The translations under genes were made by a program, and so were the position numbers. DNA of 64,000 nt from contig JADKJE010000006.1 in assembly GCA_016722515.1 (NCBI GenBank), forward strand, positions 70,496 through 134,495, in the 5' to 3' direction. Within the stretch, counting starts at the first letter, position 1. Every line of letters begins with the position of its first letter. Under the pieces are notes generated by a model that worked only from the letters and a program-made list of their open reading frames with translations, did no database searches and was not told the origin of the DNA. Source of the stretch: Alphaproteobacteria bacterium (GTDB taxonomy: Bacteria > Pseudomonadota > Alphaproteobacteria > Rickettsiales > JADKJE01). Below, piece after piece: positions 50,656 through 58,521 of this stretch.

Positions 50656-51843
50656 TTAGGATTTTGAACGATGGATTGCATTTTCCAAATAATCTCCCCA
50701 CCATTGCATCATTTTTTTGCGATCCTGTAAATACTGGGCATGATTATAGCTCGCTCTCACTTTATTCCGTTCAGCATGAGCAAGTTGTCGTTCAATCACA
50801 TCAGCATGGAATCCATGTTCATTCAAGATAGTTGATGCGGTGGCGCGGAAACCATGTGCGGTTGTTTTTGATCTGTATCCCATGCGGTAGATCGCAAACA
50901 GCATCGTGTTTTCGCTAATGAAATGTGTTGGCTTAATGCGGTTAGGGAATATCAATTCACGGTGGCCGCTGATTTTCTCTAATTGTTTTAGGATATCGAT
51001 TGATTGTTTGGTTAGCGGCACGATATGCTGCATACCCATTTTCATTCTCTCACCAGGAATACGCCACTCTTCTTTTTCCCAATTGATCTCTTCCCATTTT
51101 GCACCGCGTAATTCAGTCGTGCGGACGAAGGTGTTGAGTAATAGCTTGAGAGCAAGTTTGGTTTGCAGGTCTCCGTCATAGTTTTCTAATGTGGCTAGGA
51201 ATCCAGGTAGTTCATCTTCTTTGAGATGTGCGAAGTTTTCTCGTTTACGAGTTTTGAGTGCGCCTTTTAATGCCGCGGATATATCGTATTGAAGGTCTCT
51301 TGTGAGAGTGGCGTATCTGAAAATTTGTCCACATGACTGTAACAGGCGTTTTGCTAGGTCTATAGCTTCTCTTGCTTCTACTTTGCGCAATACGGCTAAC
51401 AATTCAGGTGCTGTGATTTCTTCTATCGGCCTGTGACCCAGGGAAGGAAAGATGTCTAATTCTAAACGGCGGATCACATAATTAGCGTGTCTGGGTGTCC
51501 AACTGGGGATTTGGTTTTCGTGCCATTCCCTTGCTACCGTTTCAAAGCCATTTTCTGTTTTGAGAAGAACCTGACGCTTAGCCTCTTTTTTTGCTTCTGA
51601 GGGATCTATACCATCTCTTAGTTTCTTACGGGCTTCATCTCGTTTATCCCGTGCCTCTTTTAATGAAACTTCTGGATACACTCCAAACGCTAATCGTTTC
51701 TCTTTCCCACCGAATCGATATTTCATTCTCCAGTACTTGCCTCCACTTGGGGTGATTTCCAGATAGAGGCCTTTATCATCAGATAACTTCTTAGCTTTAG
51801 GTTCTGGCTTCGAGGTCTTACAGAGTATATCAGTCAGTGGCAT
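50656..51843 (-). CDS. P4-type tyrosine integrase (DUF4102)
   Basis: 395 residues. Residues 1-90 are the DUF4102/arm-binding domain (YRFGGKEKRLAFGVYPEVSL, KEARDKRDEARKKLRDGID). Catalytic residues: Arg in NTFVRTTELRGAKWEE, H-x-x-R in TTAHGFRATAST, and Tyr in VRASYNHAQY. P4-type integrases insert islands into tRNA 3' ends. It starts beside five arm-type sites and faces tRNA-Ser, confirming the integration point. Confidence 0.95.
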   Translation of the reverse strand: MPLTDILCKTSKPEPKAKKLSDDKGLYLEITPSGGKYWRMKYRFGGKEKRLAFGVYPEVSLKEARDKRDEARKKLRDGIDPSEAKKEAKRQVLLKTENGFETVAREWHENQIPSWTPRHANYVIRRLELDIFPSLGHRPIEEITAPELLAVLRKVEAREAIDLAKRLLQSCGQIFRYATLTRDLQYDISAALKGALKTRKRENFAHLKEDELPGFLATLENYDGDLQTKLALKLLLNTFVRTTELRGAKWEEINWEKEEWRIPGERMKMGMQHIVPLTKQSIDILKQLEKISGHRELIFPNRIKPTHFISENTMLFAIYRMGYRSKTTAHGFRATASTILNEHGFHADVIERQLAHAERNKVRASYNHAQYLQDRKKMMQWWGDYLENAIHRSKS

Positions 51844-51904
51844 TTGGGGGCATCTCCAGTTGGGGGCATATAGATGCCCCCAGAAGTGCCCCTATATGCC
51901 CCCG
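51844..51904. repeat. Right arm-type integrase sites
   Basis: TTGGGGGCAT at 51844 and 51860, AGATGCCCCCA at 51872, AGTGCCCC at 51885 and TATGCCCCCGG at 51895: five related GGGGGCA sites in both orientations, the first touching the integrase start. They probably bind the integrase N-terminal domain and may also regulate its promoter. Confidence 0.6.
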
Positions 51905-52005
51905 GATTTTGCTAAATACGGATGGACGTTATAAGACCAACTATAACCTAGAAGTCTTGATTTGTATAGGATTTTCGGATGATTTGGGACTGTCTCGGAC
52001 AAGGA

Positions 52006-52022
52006 AATGGCGGATGGGGTGA
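52006..52022. other. Right attachment core within tRNA-Ser
   Basis: AATGGCGGATGGGGTGA covers the last bases of tRNA-Ser (acceptor 3' strand and CCA). The degenerate copy is at 37874. Integration here keeps the tRNA intact. Confidence 0.62.
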
Positions 52023-52097
52023 GATTCGAACTCACGGTACGCTTTCACGTACGTCGGTTTTCAAGACCGGTGCCTTAAACCGCTCGGCCACCCATCC
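52008..52097 (-). tRNA. tRNA-Ser (UGA)
   Basis: Minus strand: 7-bp acceptor GGATGGG/CCCATCC, TGGCCGAG D-arm start, anticodon loop CTTGAAA with anticodon TGA (plus positions 52061-52063), a long variable arm (about 52031-52052), TTCGAATC T-loop, discriminator G and an encoded CCA (52008-52010). The long variable arm and G73 are serine identity features. Confidence 0.95.
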
Positions 52098-52203
52098 GCA
52101 GGTAGTCAAAACATTGAGCGGGAGGGCAAATATAGCATCATTTTTTTTAAGATGCAATGCCTATCAGCGTATCAATGGAGGTTATCATCAGGTATCATCA
52201 GCT

Positions 52204-52266
52204 TACTAACCAAGCCACTCCACTCCACTCCACCCCAAAACACCCCACTCCCAAAACCCCCCCCCA
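52204..52266. repeat. Low-complexity C-rich tract
   Basis: CCACT-type units repeat (CCACTCCACTCCACTCCACC) and pass into CCCCAAAACACCCC and a run of nine C. It ends at the stop of the prepilin peptidase gene and is probably slippage-prone. Confidence 0.7.
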
Positions 52267-52267
52267 C

Positions 52268-53083
52268 CTAAATCCTAACAAACGAGTGCACCGGCCCCAG
52301 GAGTATGGTTTCCAGCCATATCTCAAAATGCCCCAGCCAGTTGCCGGCATCAAACACCAGGCACATCCATAATGAAAGGGCCAGGGCTGGGCCGAAGGGG
52401 TAGTGGCAGGTGCCTTTATAAGCACGCACGAACAACCCCAGGATGGTGCCGCTGAAACCAGCCAGCAGGAAGAAAAAAACCACCGAGTGAAGGCCAACCA
52501 GCGCACCGCAGATGGGGATAAATTTTACATCGCCCAGGCCAAGCATTTCCTTTTTGCGCAGCCAGCCATAAATATAGTGAAGAAACAACGCGATGGCGGC
52601 GGCAATGGCGGCACCAAGCAACGCTTCCATCGAATTAAGCCAGCCCCAGATGAAAAGAATAATGGTCAGTAACAGATGAAAAATCTGTAAGCCATCGGGA
52701 ATAATCATGTGTTCCAGATCAATCACCGCTAGGATCATCAACGACACCGTTAAGATATAAAGTGGCAAGGCATGAAGGGTCACGCCGTGGGTGAAATAGA
52801 GGATCATAAAACAGCTGCCCGTGACCAGTTCGATGACCGGATAACGCCGCGAAATAGGTTTTTTGCAATAGCGGCATTTGCCTCGTTGAAGCAGCCACGA
52901 AAAAAGCGGGAACAAATCTTTAACACCAAGCGCATGGTTGCAGTGCGGGCAATGCGAACGCTCAACCACCAATCCTTCTTTGCGGGGAATGCGATGGCTG
53001 GCCATGGTGGCAAAACTGCCCAGTGCAAGGCCAATGATAAAAAGGAGAAAGGGAGTGATGAAGGTCAAAATCATGGGTTCCAA
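52268..53083 (-). CDS. Prepilin peptidase (type IV leader peptidase)
   Basis: 271 residues with about seven membrane segments. Cytoplasmic zinc loop: CPHCNHALG and KCRYCKKPISRRYP (two CxxC pairs). Catalytic aspartates lie in DLEHMIIPDG and LGLGDVKFIP (GxGD). It removes leader peptides from, and N-methylates, type IV prepilins or type II secretion pseudopilins in the inner membrane. No pilin genes are adjacent here. It is the first non-island gene beyond tRNA-Ser. Confidence 0.92.
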   Translation of the reverse strand: MEPMILTFITPFLLFIIGLALGSFATMASHRIPRKEGLVVERSHCPHCNHALGVKDLFPLFSWLLQRGKCRYCKKPISRRYPVIELVTGSCFMILYFTHGVTLHALPLYILTVSLMILAVIDLEHMIIPDGLQIFHLLLTIILFIWGWLNSMEALLGAAIAAAIALFLHYIYGWLRKKEMLGLGDVKFIPICGALVGLHSVVFFFLLAGFSGTILGLFVRAYKGTCHYPFGPALALSLWMCLVFDAGNWLGHFEIWLETILLGPVHSFVRI

Positions 53084-53103
53084 GGGGTTGAAGTTTGAAA
53101 ATT

Positions 53104-53179
53104 AAAATGAACATCAAAATGAACATCAAAATGAAAAACAAAATAAAAAAGGAAATGAAAACAATCCTGTGAACACAGG
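53104..53179. repeat. 12-bp tandem repeat and palindrome upstream of the SixA-like gene
   Basis: AAAATGAACATC occurs at 53104 and 53116, then a third partial copy at 53128. A perfect palindrome CCTGTG-AA-CACAGG lies at 53166-53179. The palindrome, in the divergent intergenic region, could be a regulator site. Confidence 0.55.
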
Positions 53180-53269
53180 TAGCAATCTAGCCGTTATAAC
53201 CAACATTCCTAATCATTTGGTTAATTTGGTTTTTATGCTAAACTGAAACTTTATAGAATGGGACTAACT

Positions 53270-53776
53270 ATGCGGCATATTTACGTGCTTCGGCATGCGC
53301 AAAAAGATAATAGATCAAAGGAATCCGACCGGGATGTACCACTAACGGCCCACGGCAAAGAACAGGCGAAAAACCTGGGGGTATTTCTTAAAACACAAAC
53401 GATTCAGCCCACTGTCATTCTTTGTTCGGATGCACTTAGAACACGAGAAACTGCTGAACATCTGCTGCAAGGATGGGAACGCGAACAAGACGTTATTTTT
53501 TCGCATGAACTTTATTATACGACCGCCGGAGGCATCCTTACTACCGTGCAGAAATTGGATGATCACGTGCAATCGGTGTTGTTGGTGGGGCATAATCCTG
53601 GGATTCATCAATTTGTGATGCTGATGAGCGATTTTAAAGATGTCGCAACGCTACAGAAACTAAAAATCGAATTCCCCCCCGGCGCATTTGTGGGAATGGC
53701 ATTGGCCATTGATAACTGGGGCGATGCCGCACCAGGGCAGGGACTGATTGAGCATTGCGTGTATCCGCTGAAATAG
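53270..53776 (+). CDS. SixA-like phosphohistidine phosphatase
   Basis: 168 residues from ATG 53270 (MRHIYVLRHAQKDN); an ATG 12 bases upstream is equally possible. Histidine-phosphatase motifs: LRHAQK (catalytic His), CSDALRTRETAEHLL and LLVGHNPGIHQF (second His). SixA removes phosphate from histidine phosphocarriers such as HPt or Npr. It is divergent from the prepilin peptidase. The substrate is not shown by the sequence. Confidence 0.87.
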   Translation: MRHIYVLRHAQKDNRSKESDRDVPLTAHGKEQAKNLGVFLKTQTIQPTVILCSDALRTRETAEHLLQGWEREQDVIFSHELYYTTAGGILTTVQKLDDHVQSVLLVGHNPGIHQFVMLMSDFKDVATLQKLKIEFPPGAFVGMALAIDNWGDAAPGQGLIEHCVYPLK

Positions 53777-54139
53777 GAAGCGTTTTCTCTGCTTTAAGCG
53801 AAGTGAGGAAGGAATTGCGCTAGTCGCGCAATAGCTATTGTACTGGATTCCCGCCCTTTTTAAGCAGCACTCGCCTAGGCTTATACTGCTTAAAAAGGGC
53901 AAGAATGACGGTTTTTTTGGGGCAGGTAATGACCCACAAACTCCGTCATATTCAGCCATTTTCACAGAATGAGCTGAAGGCGAGTACGATGAGTGCGACT
54001 GGCATGGCCAATGTCTCGGTGGTTGCAAGACCAACCATGGCCTTGAGAACAGGAACGTGTGAAAAGTATCAACAGTTAAAAAAAGGGAGAAGCTCGATTT
54101 TAGGGCCGTGCAATCGCATGTTGGCTTCTAAACCCCATT
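53777..54139. repeat. Intergenic region with long palindromic element
   Basis: No gene supported. GCCCTTTTTAAGCAG (53853-53867) and CTGCTTAAAAAGGGC (53886-53900) form a perfect 15-bp inverted repeat with an 18-base loop, flanked by GGATTC and GAATGAC plus seven T (53911-53917). A second, smaller repeat, ATTGCGC-TAGTC-GCGCAAT, lies at 53814-53832. The first resembles dispersed palindromic elements of small alphaproteobacterial genomes and may also end sixA transcripts. Confidence 0.65.
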
Positions 54140-55307
54140 TTATCGTTTCAGTGGAATCACCACAATTTTCCCATCCCTTAATGTAAAGGCCATATTGCCT
54201 TTCTTAAGTTCCATGGCAAACTTCCCAAATATTTCATACCTCCAGCCATACATTGCTGGCACACTAGGTGAGTGGCTATCTTCGTCTTTGGCAATGACAT
54301 GTAAGTCGTCATCGTTAGCAACCAGTTTTTCGGCTACATGTGAGACCATACATTGTTGTTTTAATAATAAACGCAACAGCTCCACCACCGGTTTGATATG
54401 TGAGGGAGTATGGCTGCGTTCAACCAAGGTCGGGAGGTCATCAGGTTCAACGGCATTGATTTTGGCAATGATATCCAGCACCTCGGTGGCAAAGGGAGTC
54501 AACAGGAGATCTTCAGGTATCGCTCGAATCTCCATTAATTCATCGATGGTCTGTGGTGCCGCTGCTGCAATTTCCAATAACACATTATCTTTTAAAACAA
54601 AGCCGCGCGGCACATCCATGTGCTGCGCCTGGATTTCACGCCATTTAGCCAGTTCCTTGACGCGGTGGGTAAAGCACTTTGCATGGCTGCGTAGGCGCAT
54701 TTTTTTCCAAACTTCTTCAACATCAGTTATATACACATCTTTGTTTTGCAGATTGGCCATTTCCTCAGCTACCCAAGCATCACGTCCTGATTCTTTTAAT
54801 TCGTGGTCAATGCGCTGATAAATATCACACAGGTGACGCACATCGTTTAAGGCATAATCATATTGTTCTTTCGACAATGGTCTTCTGGCCCAATTCGTAA
54901 AACGATGGCTTTTATCAATTTCGATCCCCAAATATTTTTCTGCTAATGCACCATAACTAGCCGAATCACCAAATCCACAGACCATAGCGGCCACTTGCGT
55001 ATCAAACAGCGGGAACGGGATTTTGCCATGCCGATGCAAGATAATCTCAATGTCCTGGCGGCAGGCATGAAAGACTTTCACAACCTTTGGATTATCAAAC
55101 AACGCGTAAAGTGGCTGCAGATTCATCCCTTCGGCCAGCACATCAACGGCAAAACATGCGCCACCAGGTGCTGCAACCTGAAGGATACAGAGTTGAGGAT
55201 AATAGGTTTTTTCCCGAATAAACTCGGTATCAACCGCAATAAATGGTTCATGCGCGAGTGGGCTACACAGCGCTTTAAGTTCGGAAGTTGTCTGAATCAA
55301 TGACATG
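54140..55307 (-). CDS. rnd: Ribonuclease D
   Basis: 388 residues from the ATG at 55307 (MSLIQTTSELKALC). DEDD exonuclease motifs: FIAVDTEFIREKTYYP (I), VFHACRQDIEIIL (II) and QYDYALNDVRHLCDIY (III, Asp and Tyr-type). HRDC domain at about 210-290 (RELAKWREIQAQHMDVPRG-type segment). It trims 3' ends of tRNA and other stable RNAs. It is divergent from aspS, an arrangement common in Alphaproteobacteria. Confidence 0.95.
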
Positions 55308-55570
55308 TGGGCTTTATCTTGATCGCTTAAAGCCAAAGAATACTAATATTTTTTCTCAAAGTACAGTGCTCATCCATCACGTTCTTCTGTCTTCTGTGGG
55401 CAAGGCTTAACCAGTATAGTCTACTACAATAAAGACAATAAAGAATATTCGCCCGCCACCTGTGCCTAACAGTCAGTCAATGGAAGAGCACCGATAGGAT
55501 TTCATACGCAACGTCTTGCTGAAACGAAAACAAGGCCGATGCAACAGCCGTAACCGTTCTAACTTAGTGC

Positions 55571-55599
55571 TTAACAATCAAGGGTTTTTCCCATATAAT
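55571..55599 (+). promoter_or_regulatory. aspS promoter
   Basis: TTAACA (55571-55576), 17-base spacer, TATAAT (55594-55599), a near-consensus sigma-70 promoter. The start site would be near 55606, leaving a 5' leader of about 27 bases with AAGGA before the ATG. Confidence 0.85.
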
Positions 55600-55632
55600 G
55601 CGGTTTTCCTCTGTTCTTTTTTAAGGAATTCT

Positions 55633-57453
55633 ATGCATCCCTTCCGTAGCCATCACTGTAATCAATTGCGCGCTTCAGATATCAACCAGACTGTCCGTAT
55701 TTCGGGTTGGGTTCATCGCCGTCGTGACCATGGAAACCTGGTATTTATTGATGTACGCGACCATTACGGGATTACCCAATGCGTTATTAACCCGGAGAGC
55801 AACCTGGTGGACGAAGCCAGCCGCTTAAAGTTTGAAAGCGTGATTACGGTTACGGGCAACGTGGTTGCCAGGTCACCTGAAACCGTGAATGGCAATATGG
55901 CCACCGGTGAAATTGAAGTCGCTGCCGAAACACTTATCGTTGAATCTGAAGCCGATATGCTGCCGCTACAAGTCAATGCCGACCGCGAATTTCCGGAAGA
56001 AACCCGTTTGCGCTATCGTTTCCTCGATTTACGCCGCGAAAAATTGCATGCGAATATCGTGTTGCGTTCATCTGTCATTGCCGCTCTTCGTCGCAAAATG
56101 ACTGATCGTGGTTTTATGGAAATTCAAACCCCTATTCTTACCGCTTCATCTCCTGAAGGGGCGCGCGACTTTTTAGTGCCTAGCCGTCTCCATCCAGGTA
56201 AATTCTATGCTCTGCCGCAAGCACCTCAGCAATTTAAACAAATGCTGATGGTGTCGGGATTTGATAAATATTTCCAGATTGCCCCCTGCTTTCGTGATGA
56301 AGATGCACGTGCGGATCGCTCACCTGGTGAATTTTATCAGCTTGATATGGAAATGTCATTTGTCACGCAAGACGATGTATTTGCCGCTATTGAACCGGTT
56401 CTATATGAAGTGTTTACTGAATTTGCCAGCAAAAAAGTAACGAAACCACCCTTTGCCAGAATTACCTATAAAGATTCAATGCTGAAATATGGATGTGATA
56501 AACCCGATCTTCGTAATCCAATTGAAATTGCTGATGTAACGGAGATATTCAGAAATTCTGGTTTTTCGATTTTTGTTAAATCCATCAGCAATGGTTCGGT
56601 TGTTCGTGCTATTCCGGCTCCCAAAGTGGCGAATGAGCCGCGCAGCTTCTTCGATAAAAAAGTGGCTTTTGCCCAAGAGCAGGGAGCTGGTGGGTTGGCT
56701 TATATTATTTTCGGTGATGATGGTGTTGCTAAAGGCCCCATCGCTAAGCTGCTTAAAGAAGAGGAATTACAGGCTATCCGTCAAGTGGCTGGCCTTCATA
56801 ATGGCGATGCGGTATTTTTTGCCTGTGATGAGGTCGCTAAAGCGGCTGATCTTGCCGGTAAAGTTAGAACGTTACTTGGTGAAGAACTCAAGCTCATCCC
56901 GCAGGATGAATTCCGGTTTTGCTGGGTGGTTGATTTTCCTTTCTACGAATATAATGAAGAGCGTAAGCATATCGATTTCAGCCATAATCCTTTCTCTATG
57001 CCGCAGGGTGGTATGGATGCGTTGCTCAACCAGAATCCCCTCGATATCGTGGCGTTTCAATATGATATCGTCTGCAATGGAATAGAATTATCCAGTGGTG
57101 CTATTCGGAACCATCGTCCTGATATCATGATCAAAGCCTTTGAAATCGCCGGTTATAATCAAGATGCCGTGGAAGAAAATTTTGGCGGCATGCTGCGTGC
57201 CTTCCGTTTTGGTGCACCACCACACGGTGGCCTTGCTCCTGGTGTTGATCGTATGGTCATGTTGCTGGCGGGCGAGCCTAATATCCGTGAAGTGATTTGT
57301 TTCCCGATGAATCAAAAAGCTGAAGATTTATTGATGGGAGCGCCATCGCGTGTTGCACCTAAACAATTACAGGAACTGCATATCCAGTTAAGCCATGTAG
57401 CTAAAAAAGCGCTTGAAGAAGCCGATGCCGAGACTAAGGTTGCCAATCAATGA
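55633..57453 (+). CDS. aspS: Aspartyl-tRNA synthetase
   Basis: 606 residues from the ATG at 55633 (MHPFRSHHCNQLRASD); the frame open from 55516 lies upstream of the promoter and is rejected. OB-fold anticodon-binding domain (RISGWVHRRRDHGNLVFIDV) at the N-terminus, class II motif 2 (CFRDEDARADRSPGEFYQLD), a GAD insertion, and motif 3 (GLAPGVDRMVMLLAGE). It charges tRNA-Asp; alphaproteobacterial forms are often non-discriminating and also charge tRNA-Asn. It overlaps the TusA-like gene by four bases. Confidence 0.97.
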   Translation: MHPFRSHHCNQLRASDINQTVRISGWVHRRRDHGNLVFIDVRDHYGITQCVINPESNLVDEASRLKFESVITVTGNVVARSPETVNGNMATGEIEVAAETLIVESEADMLPLQVNADREFPEETRLRYRFLDLRREKLHANIVLRSSVIAALRRKMTDRGFMEIQTPILTASSPEGARDFLVPSRLHPGKFYALPQAPQQFKQMLMVSGFDKYFQIAPCFRDEDARADRSPGEFYQLDMEMSFVTQDDVFAAIEPVLYEVFTEFASKKVTKPPFARITYKDSMLKYGCDKPDLRNPIEIADVTEIFRNSGFSIFVKSISNGSVVRAIPAPKVANEPRSFFDKKVAFAQEQGAGGLAYIIFGDDGVAKGPIAKLLKEEELQAIRQVAGLHNGDAVFFACDEVAKAADLAGKVRTLLGEELKLIPQDEFRFCWVVDFPFYEYNEERKHIDFSHNPFSMPQGGMDALLNQNPLDIVAFQYDIVCNGIELSSGAIRNHRPDIMIKAFEIAGYNQDAVEENFGGMLRAFRFGAPPHGGLAPGVDRMVMLLAGEPNIREVICFPMNQKAEDLLMGAPSRVAPKQLQELHIQLSHVAKKALEEADAETKVANQ

Positions 57454-57701
57454 CCGATGGCGACTCTGGCGGTTATCTGTGTGATACCAGGGGGCTGCGT
57501 TGTCCAATGCCGGTGTTGATGCTCAGGCGGTTCTTGAAAGCGGTTCCTGACGGTTGTTCCGTGGAAGTGCTCGCCGACGATCCTCGGGCCCCATCAGAAT
57601 TTGAGGCTTTTTGTCATGTCTCAGGTGATGTTTTTATTGCACAGAGACGCAACAAACAAGGTTATAGCGAATCGATTATCCACAAGAAGACTAAGACATA
57701 A
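57450..57701 (+). CDS. TusA-family sulfur carrier protein
   Basis: 83 residues. The CPxP signature is intact: LRCPMPVLMLRRFLKAVPDG, followed by DDPRAPSEFEAFCHVSGDV. TusA-like proteins carry persulfide sulfur on that cysteine for tRNA thiolation or other sulfur transfer. The start overlaps the aspS stop (ATGA), so it is co-translated with the synthetase. Confidence 0.88.
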   Translation: MTDGDSGGYLCDTRGLRCPMPVLMLRRFLKAVPDGCSVEVLADDPRAPSEFEAFCHVSGDVFIAQRRNKQGYSESIIHKKTKT

Positions 57702-57715
57702 CACGGAACTATTGG

Positions 57716-57757
57716 CTAGCCCGGATACTTCATGCCTTCATGAAATATCCGGGCTAG
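57716..57757. terminator. Long hairpin between convergent genes
   Basis: CTAGCCCGGATA (57716-57727) pairs with TATCCGGGCTAG (57746-57757); inside it TTCATG pairs with CATGAA around a 4-base loop. The whole is a near-perfect 19-bp stem with one mismatch, lying between tusA-like and kdpE. It has no T-run, so it is a palindromic element or bidirectional stop. Confidence 0.6.
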
Positions 57758-57804
57758 AATGCAAACCGTCTGAAGTTGATGGTTCTATCAATTAAACGCC
57801 GTGT

Positions 57805-58521
57805 TTATTCCTCAGCATTTAGCCTATAGCCTACGCCTGGTTCGGTGTTCAGGTAGATGGGCTTAATGGGATCGTCGTTGAGTTTTTGGCGTAAATGTTG
57901 CATGTGTATACGCAGGTAATTATTATTTTCTAGCGCGTGCTTGCCCCAGATTTCTTTGAGCAACTGCGAATAGGTCATCACTTTTCCTGCGTGTTTAGCC
58001 AGGATGGAAAGTAGTTGATATTCAATGGGTGTGAGGTGAACGATTTCATTTTTTAGCAGCACCAAGCGTTTATTGAAATCGATGCTTAAATCAATAAACG
58101 AAAAAACAGCATCATGTCCTGATTTTAGTTGTCGGTGATGCTTTAAGGCTACTTTCATGCGTGCTAATAATTCGGCTAGGCCAAATGGTTTGGTCAGATA
58201 GTCATCGGCACCGTTTTCAAGTGCGTAGACTTTTTCGCGTTCCTGGCCGCGGGCCGACAGGATGATGATGGGGAGTTGGCTCCATTCGCGAATAGACTGG
58301 ATCACGTGATGTCCATCCATATCGGGAAGGCCTAAATCTAAAATGATCAGTTCGGGATGTGCGGCAACAGCCTGTTGTAGGCCGATGCGGCCATTTTCTG
58401 CGAGGGTGACTTTATAGCCGTGCGAGGTGAGCGCGTTGGAAAGAAATTTTTGTATTTCCAGTTCATCTTCAATCACCAGAATCGGAATGGAAGGGATAAA
58501 ATTTTCAAACGGTGTGGGCAT
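57805..58521 (-). CDS. kdpE: KdpE response regulator
   Basis: 238 residues. Receiver domain with ILVIEDELEIQKFL (acidic pair), LIILDLGLPDMDGH (phospho-Asp) and YLTKPFGLAELLAR (Lys). OmpR-type winged-helix output: VHLTPIEYQLLSILAKHAGK and LRIHMQHLRQKLNDD. Phosphorylated KdpE activates kdpFABC under low potassium or osmotic stress. It overlaps kdpD by 17 bases. Confidence 0.95.
   Translation of the reverse strand: MPTPFENFIPSIPILVIEDELEIQKFLSNALTSHGYKVTLAENGRIGLQQAVAAHPELIILDLGLPDMDGHHVIQSIREWSQLPIIILSARGQEREKVYALENGADDYLTKPFGLAELLARMKVALKHHRQLKSGHDAVFSFIDLSIDFNKRLVLLKNEIVHLTPIEYQLLSILAKHAGKVMTYSQLLKEIWGKHALENNNYLRIHMQHLRQKLNDDPIKPIYLNTEPGVGYRLNAEE

Noticed and set aside
52204..52266. CCACT tract as functional repeat
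   Set aside because: Simple low-complexity DNA without pairing potential or spacing.
55516..55632. Extended aspS N-terminus
   Set aside because: The near-consensus promoter at 55571-55599 lies inside it, and the family starts at MHPFRSHHC.
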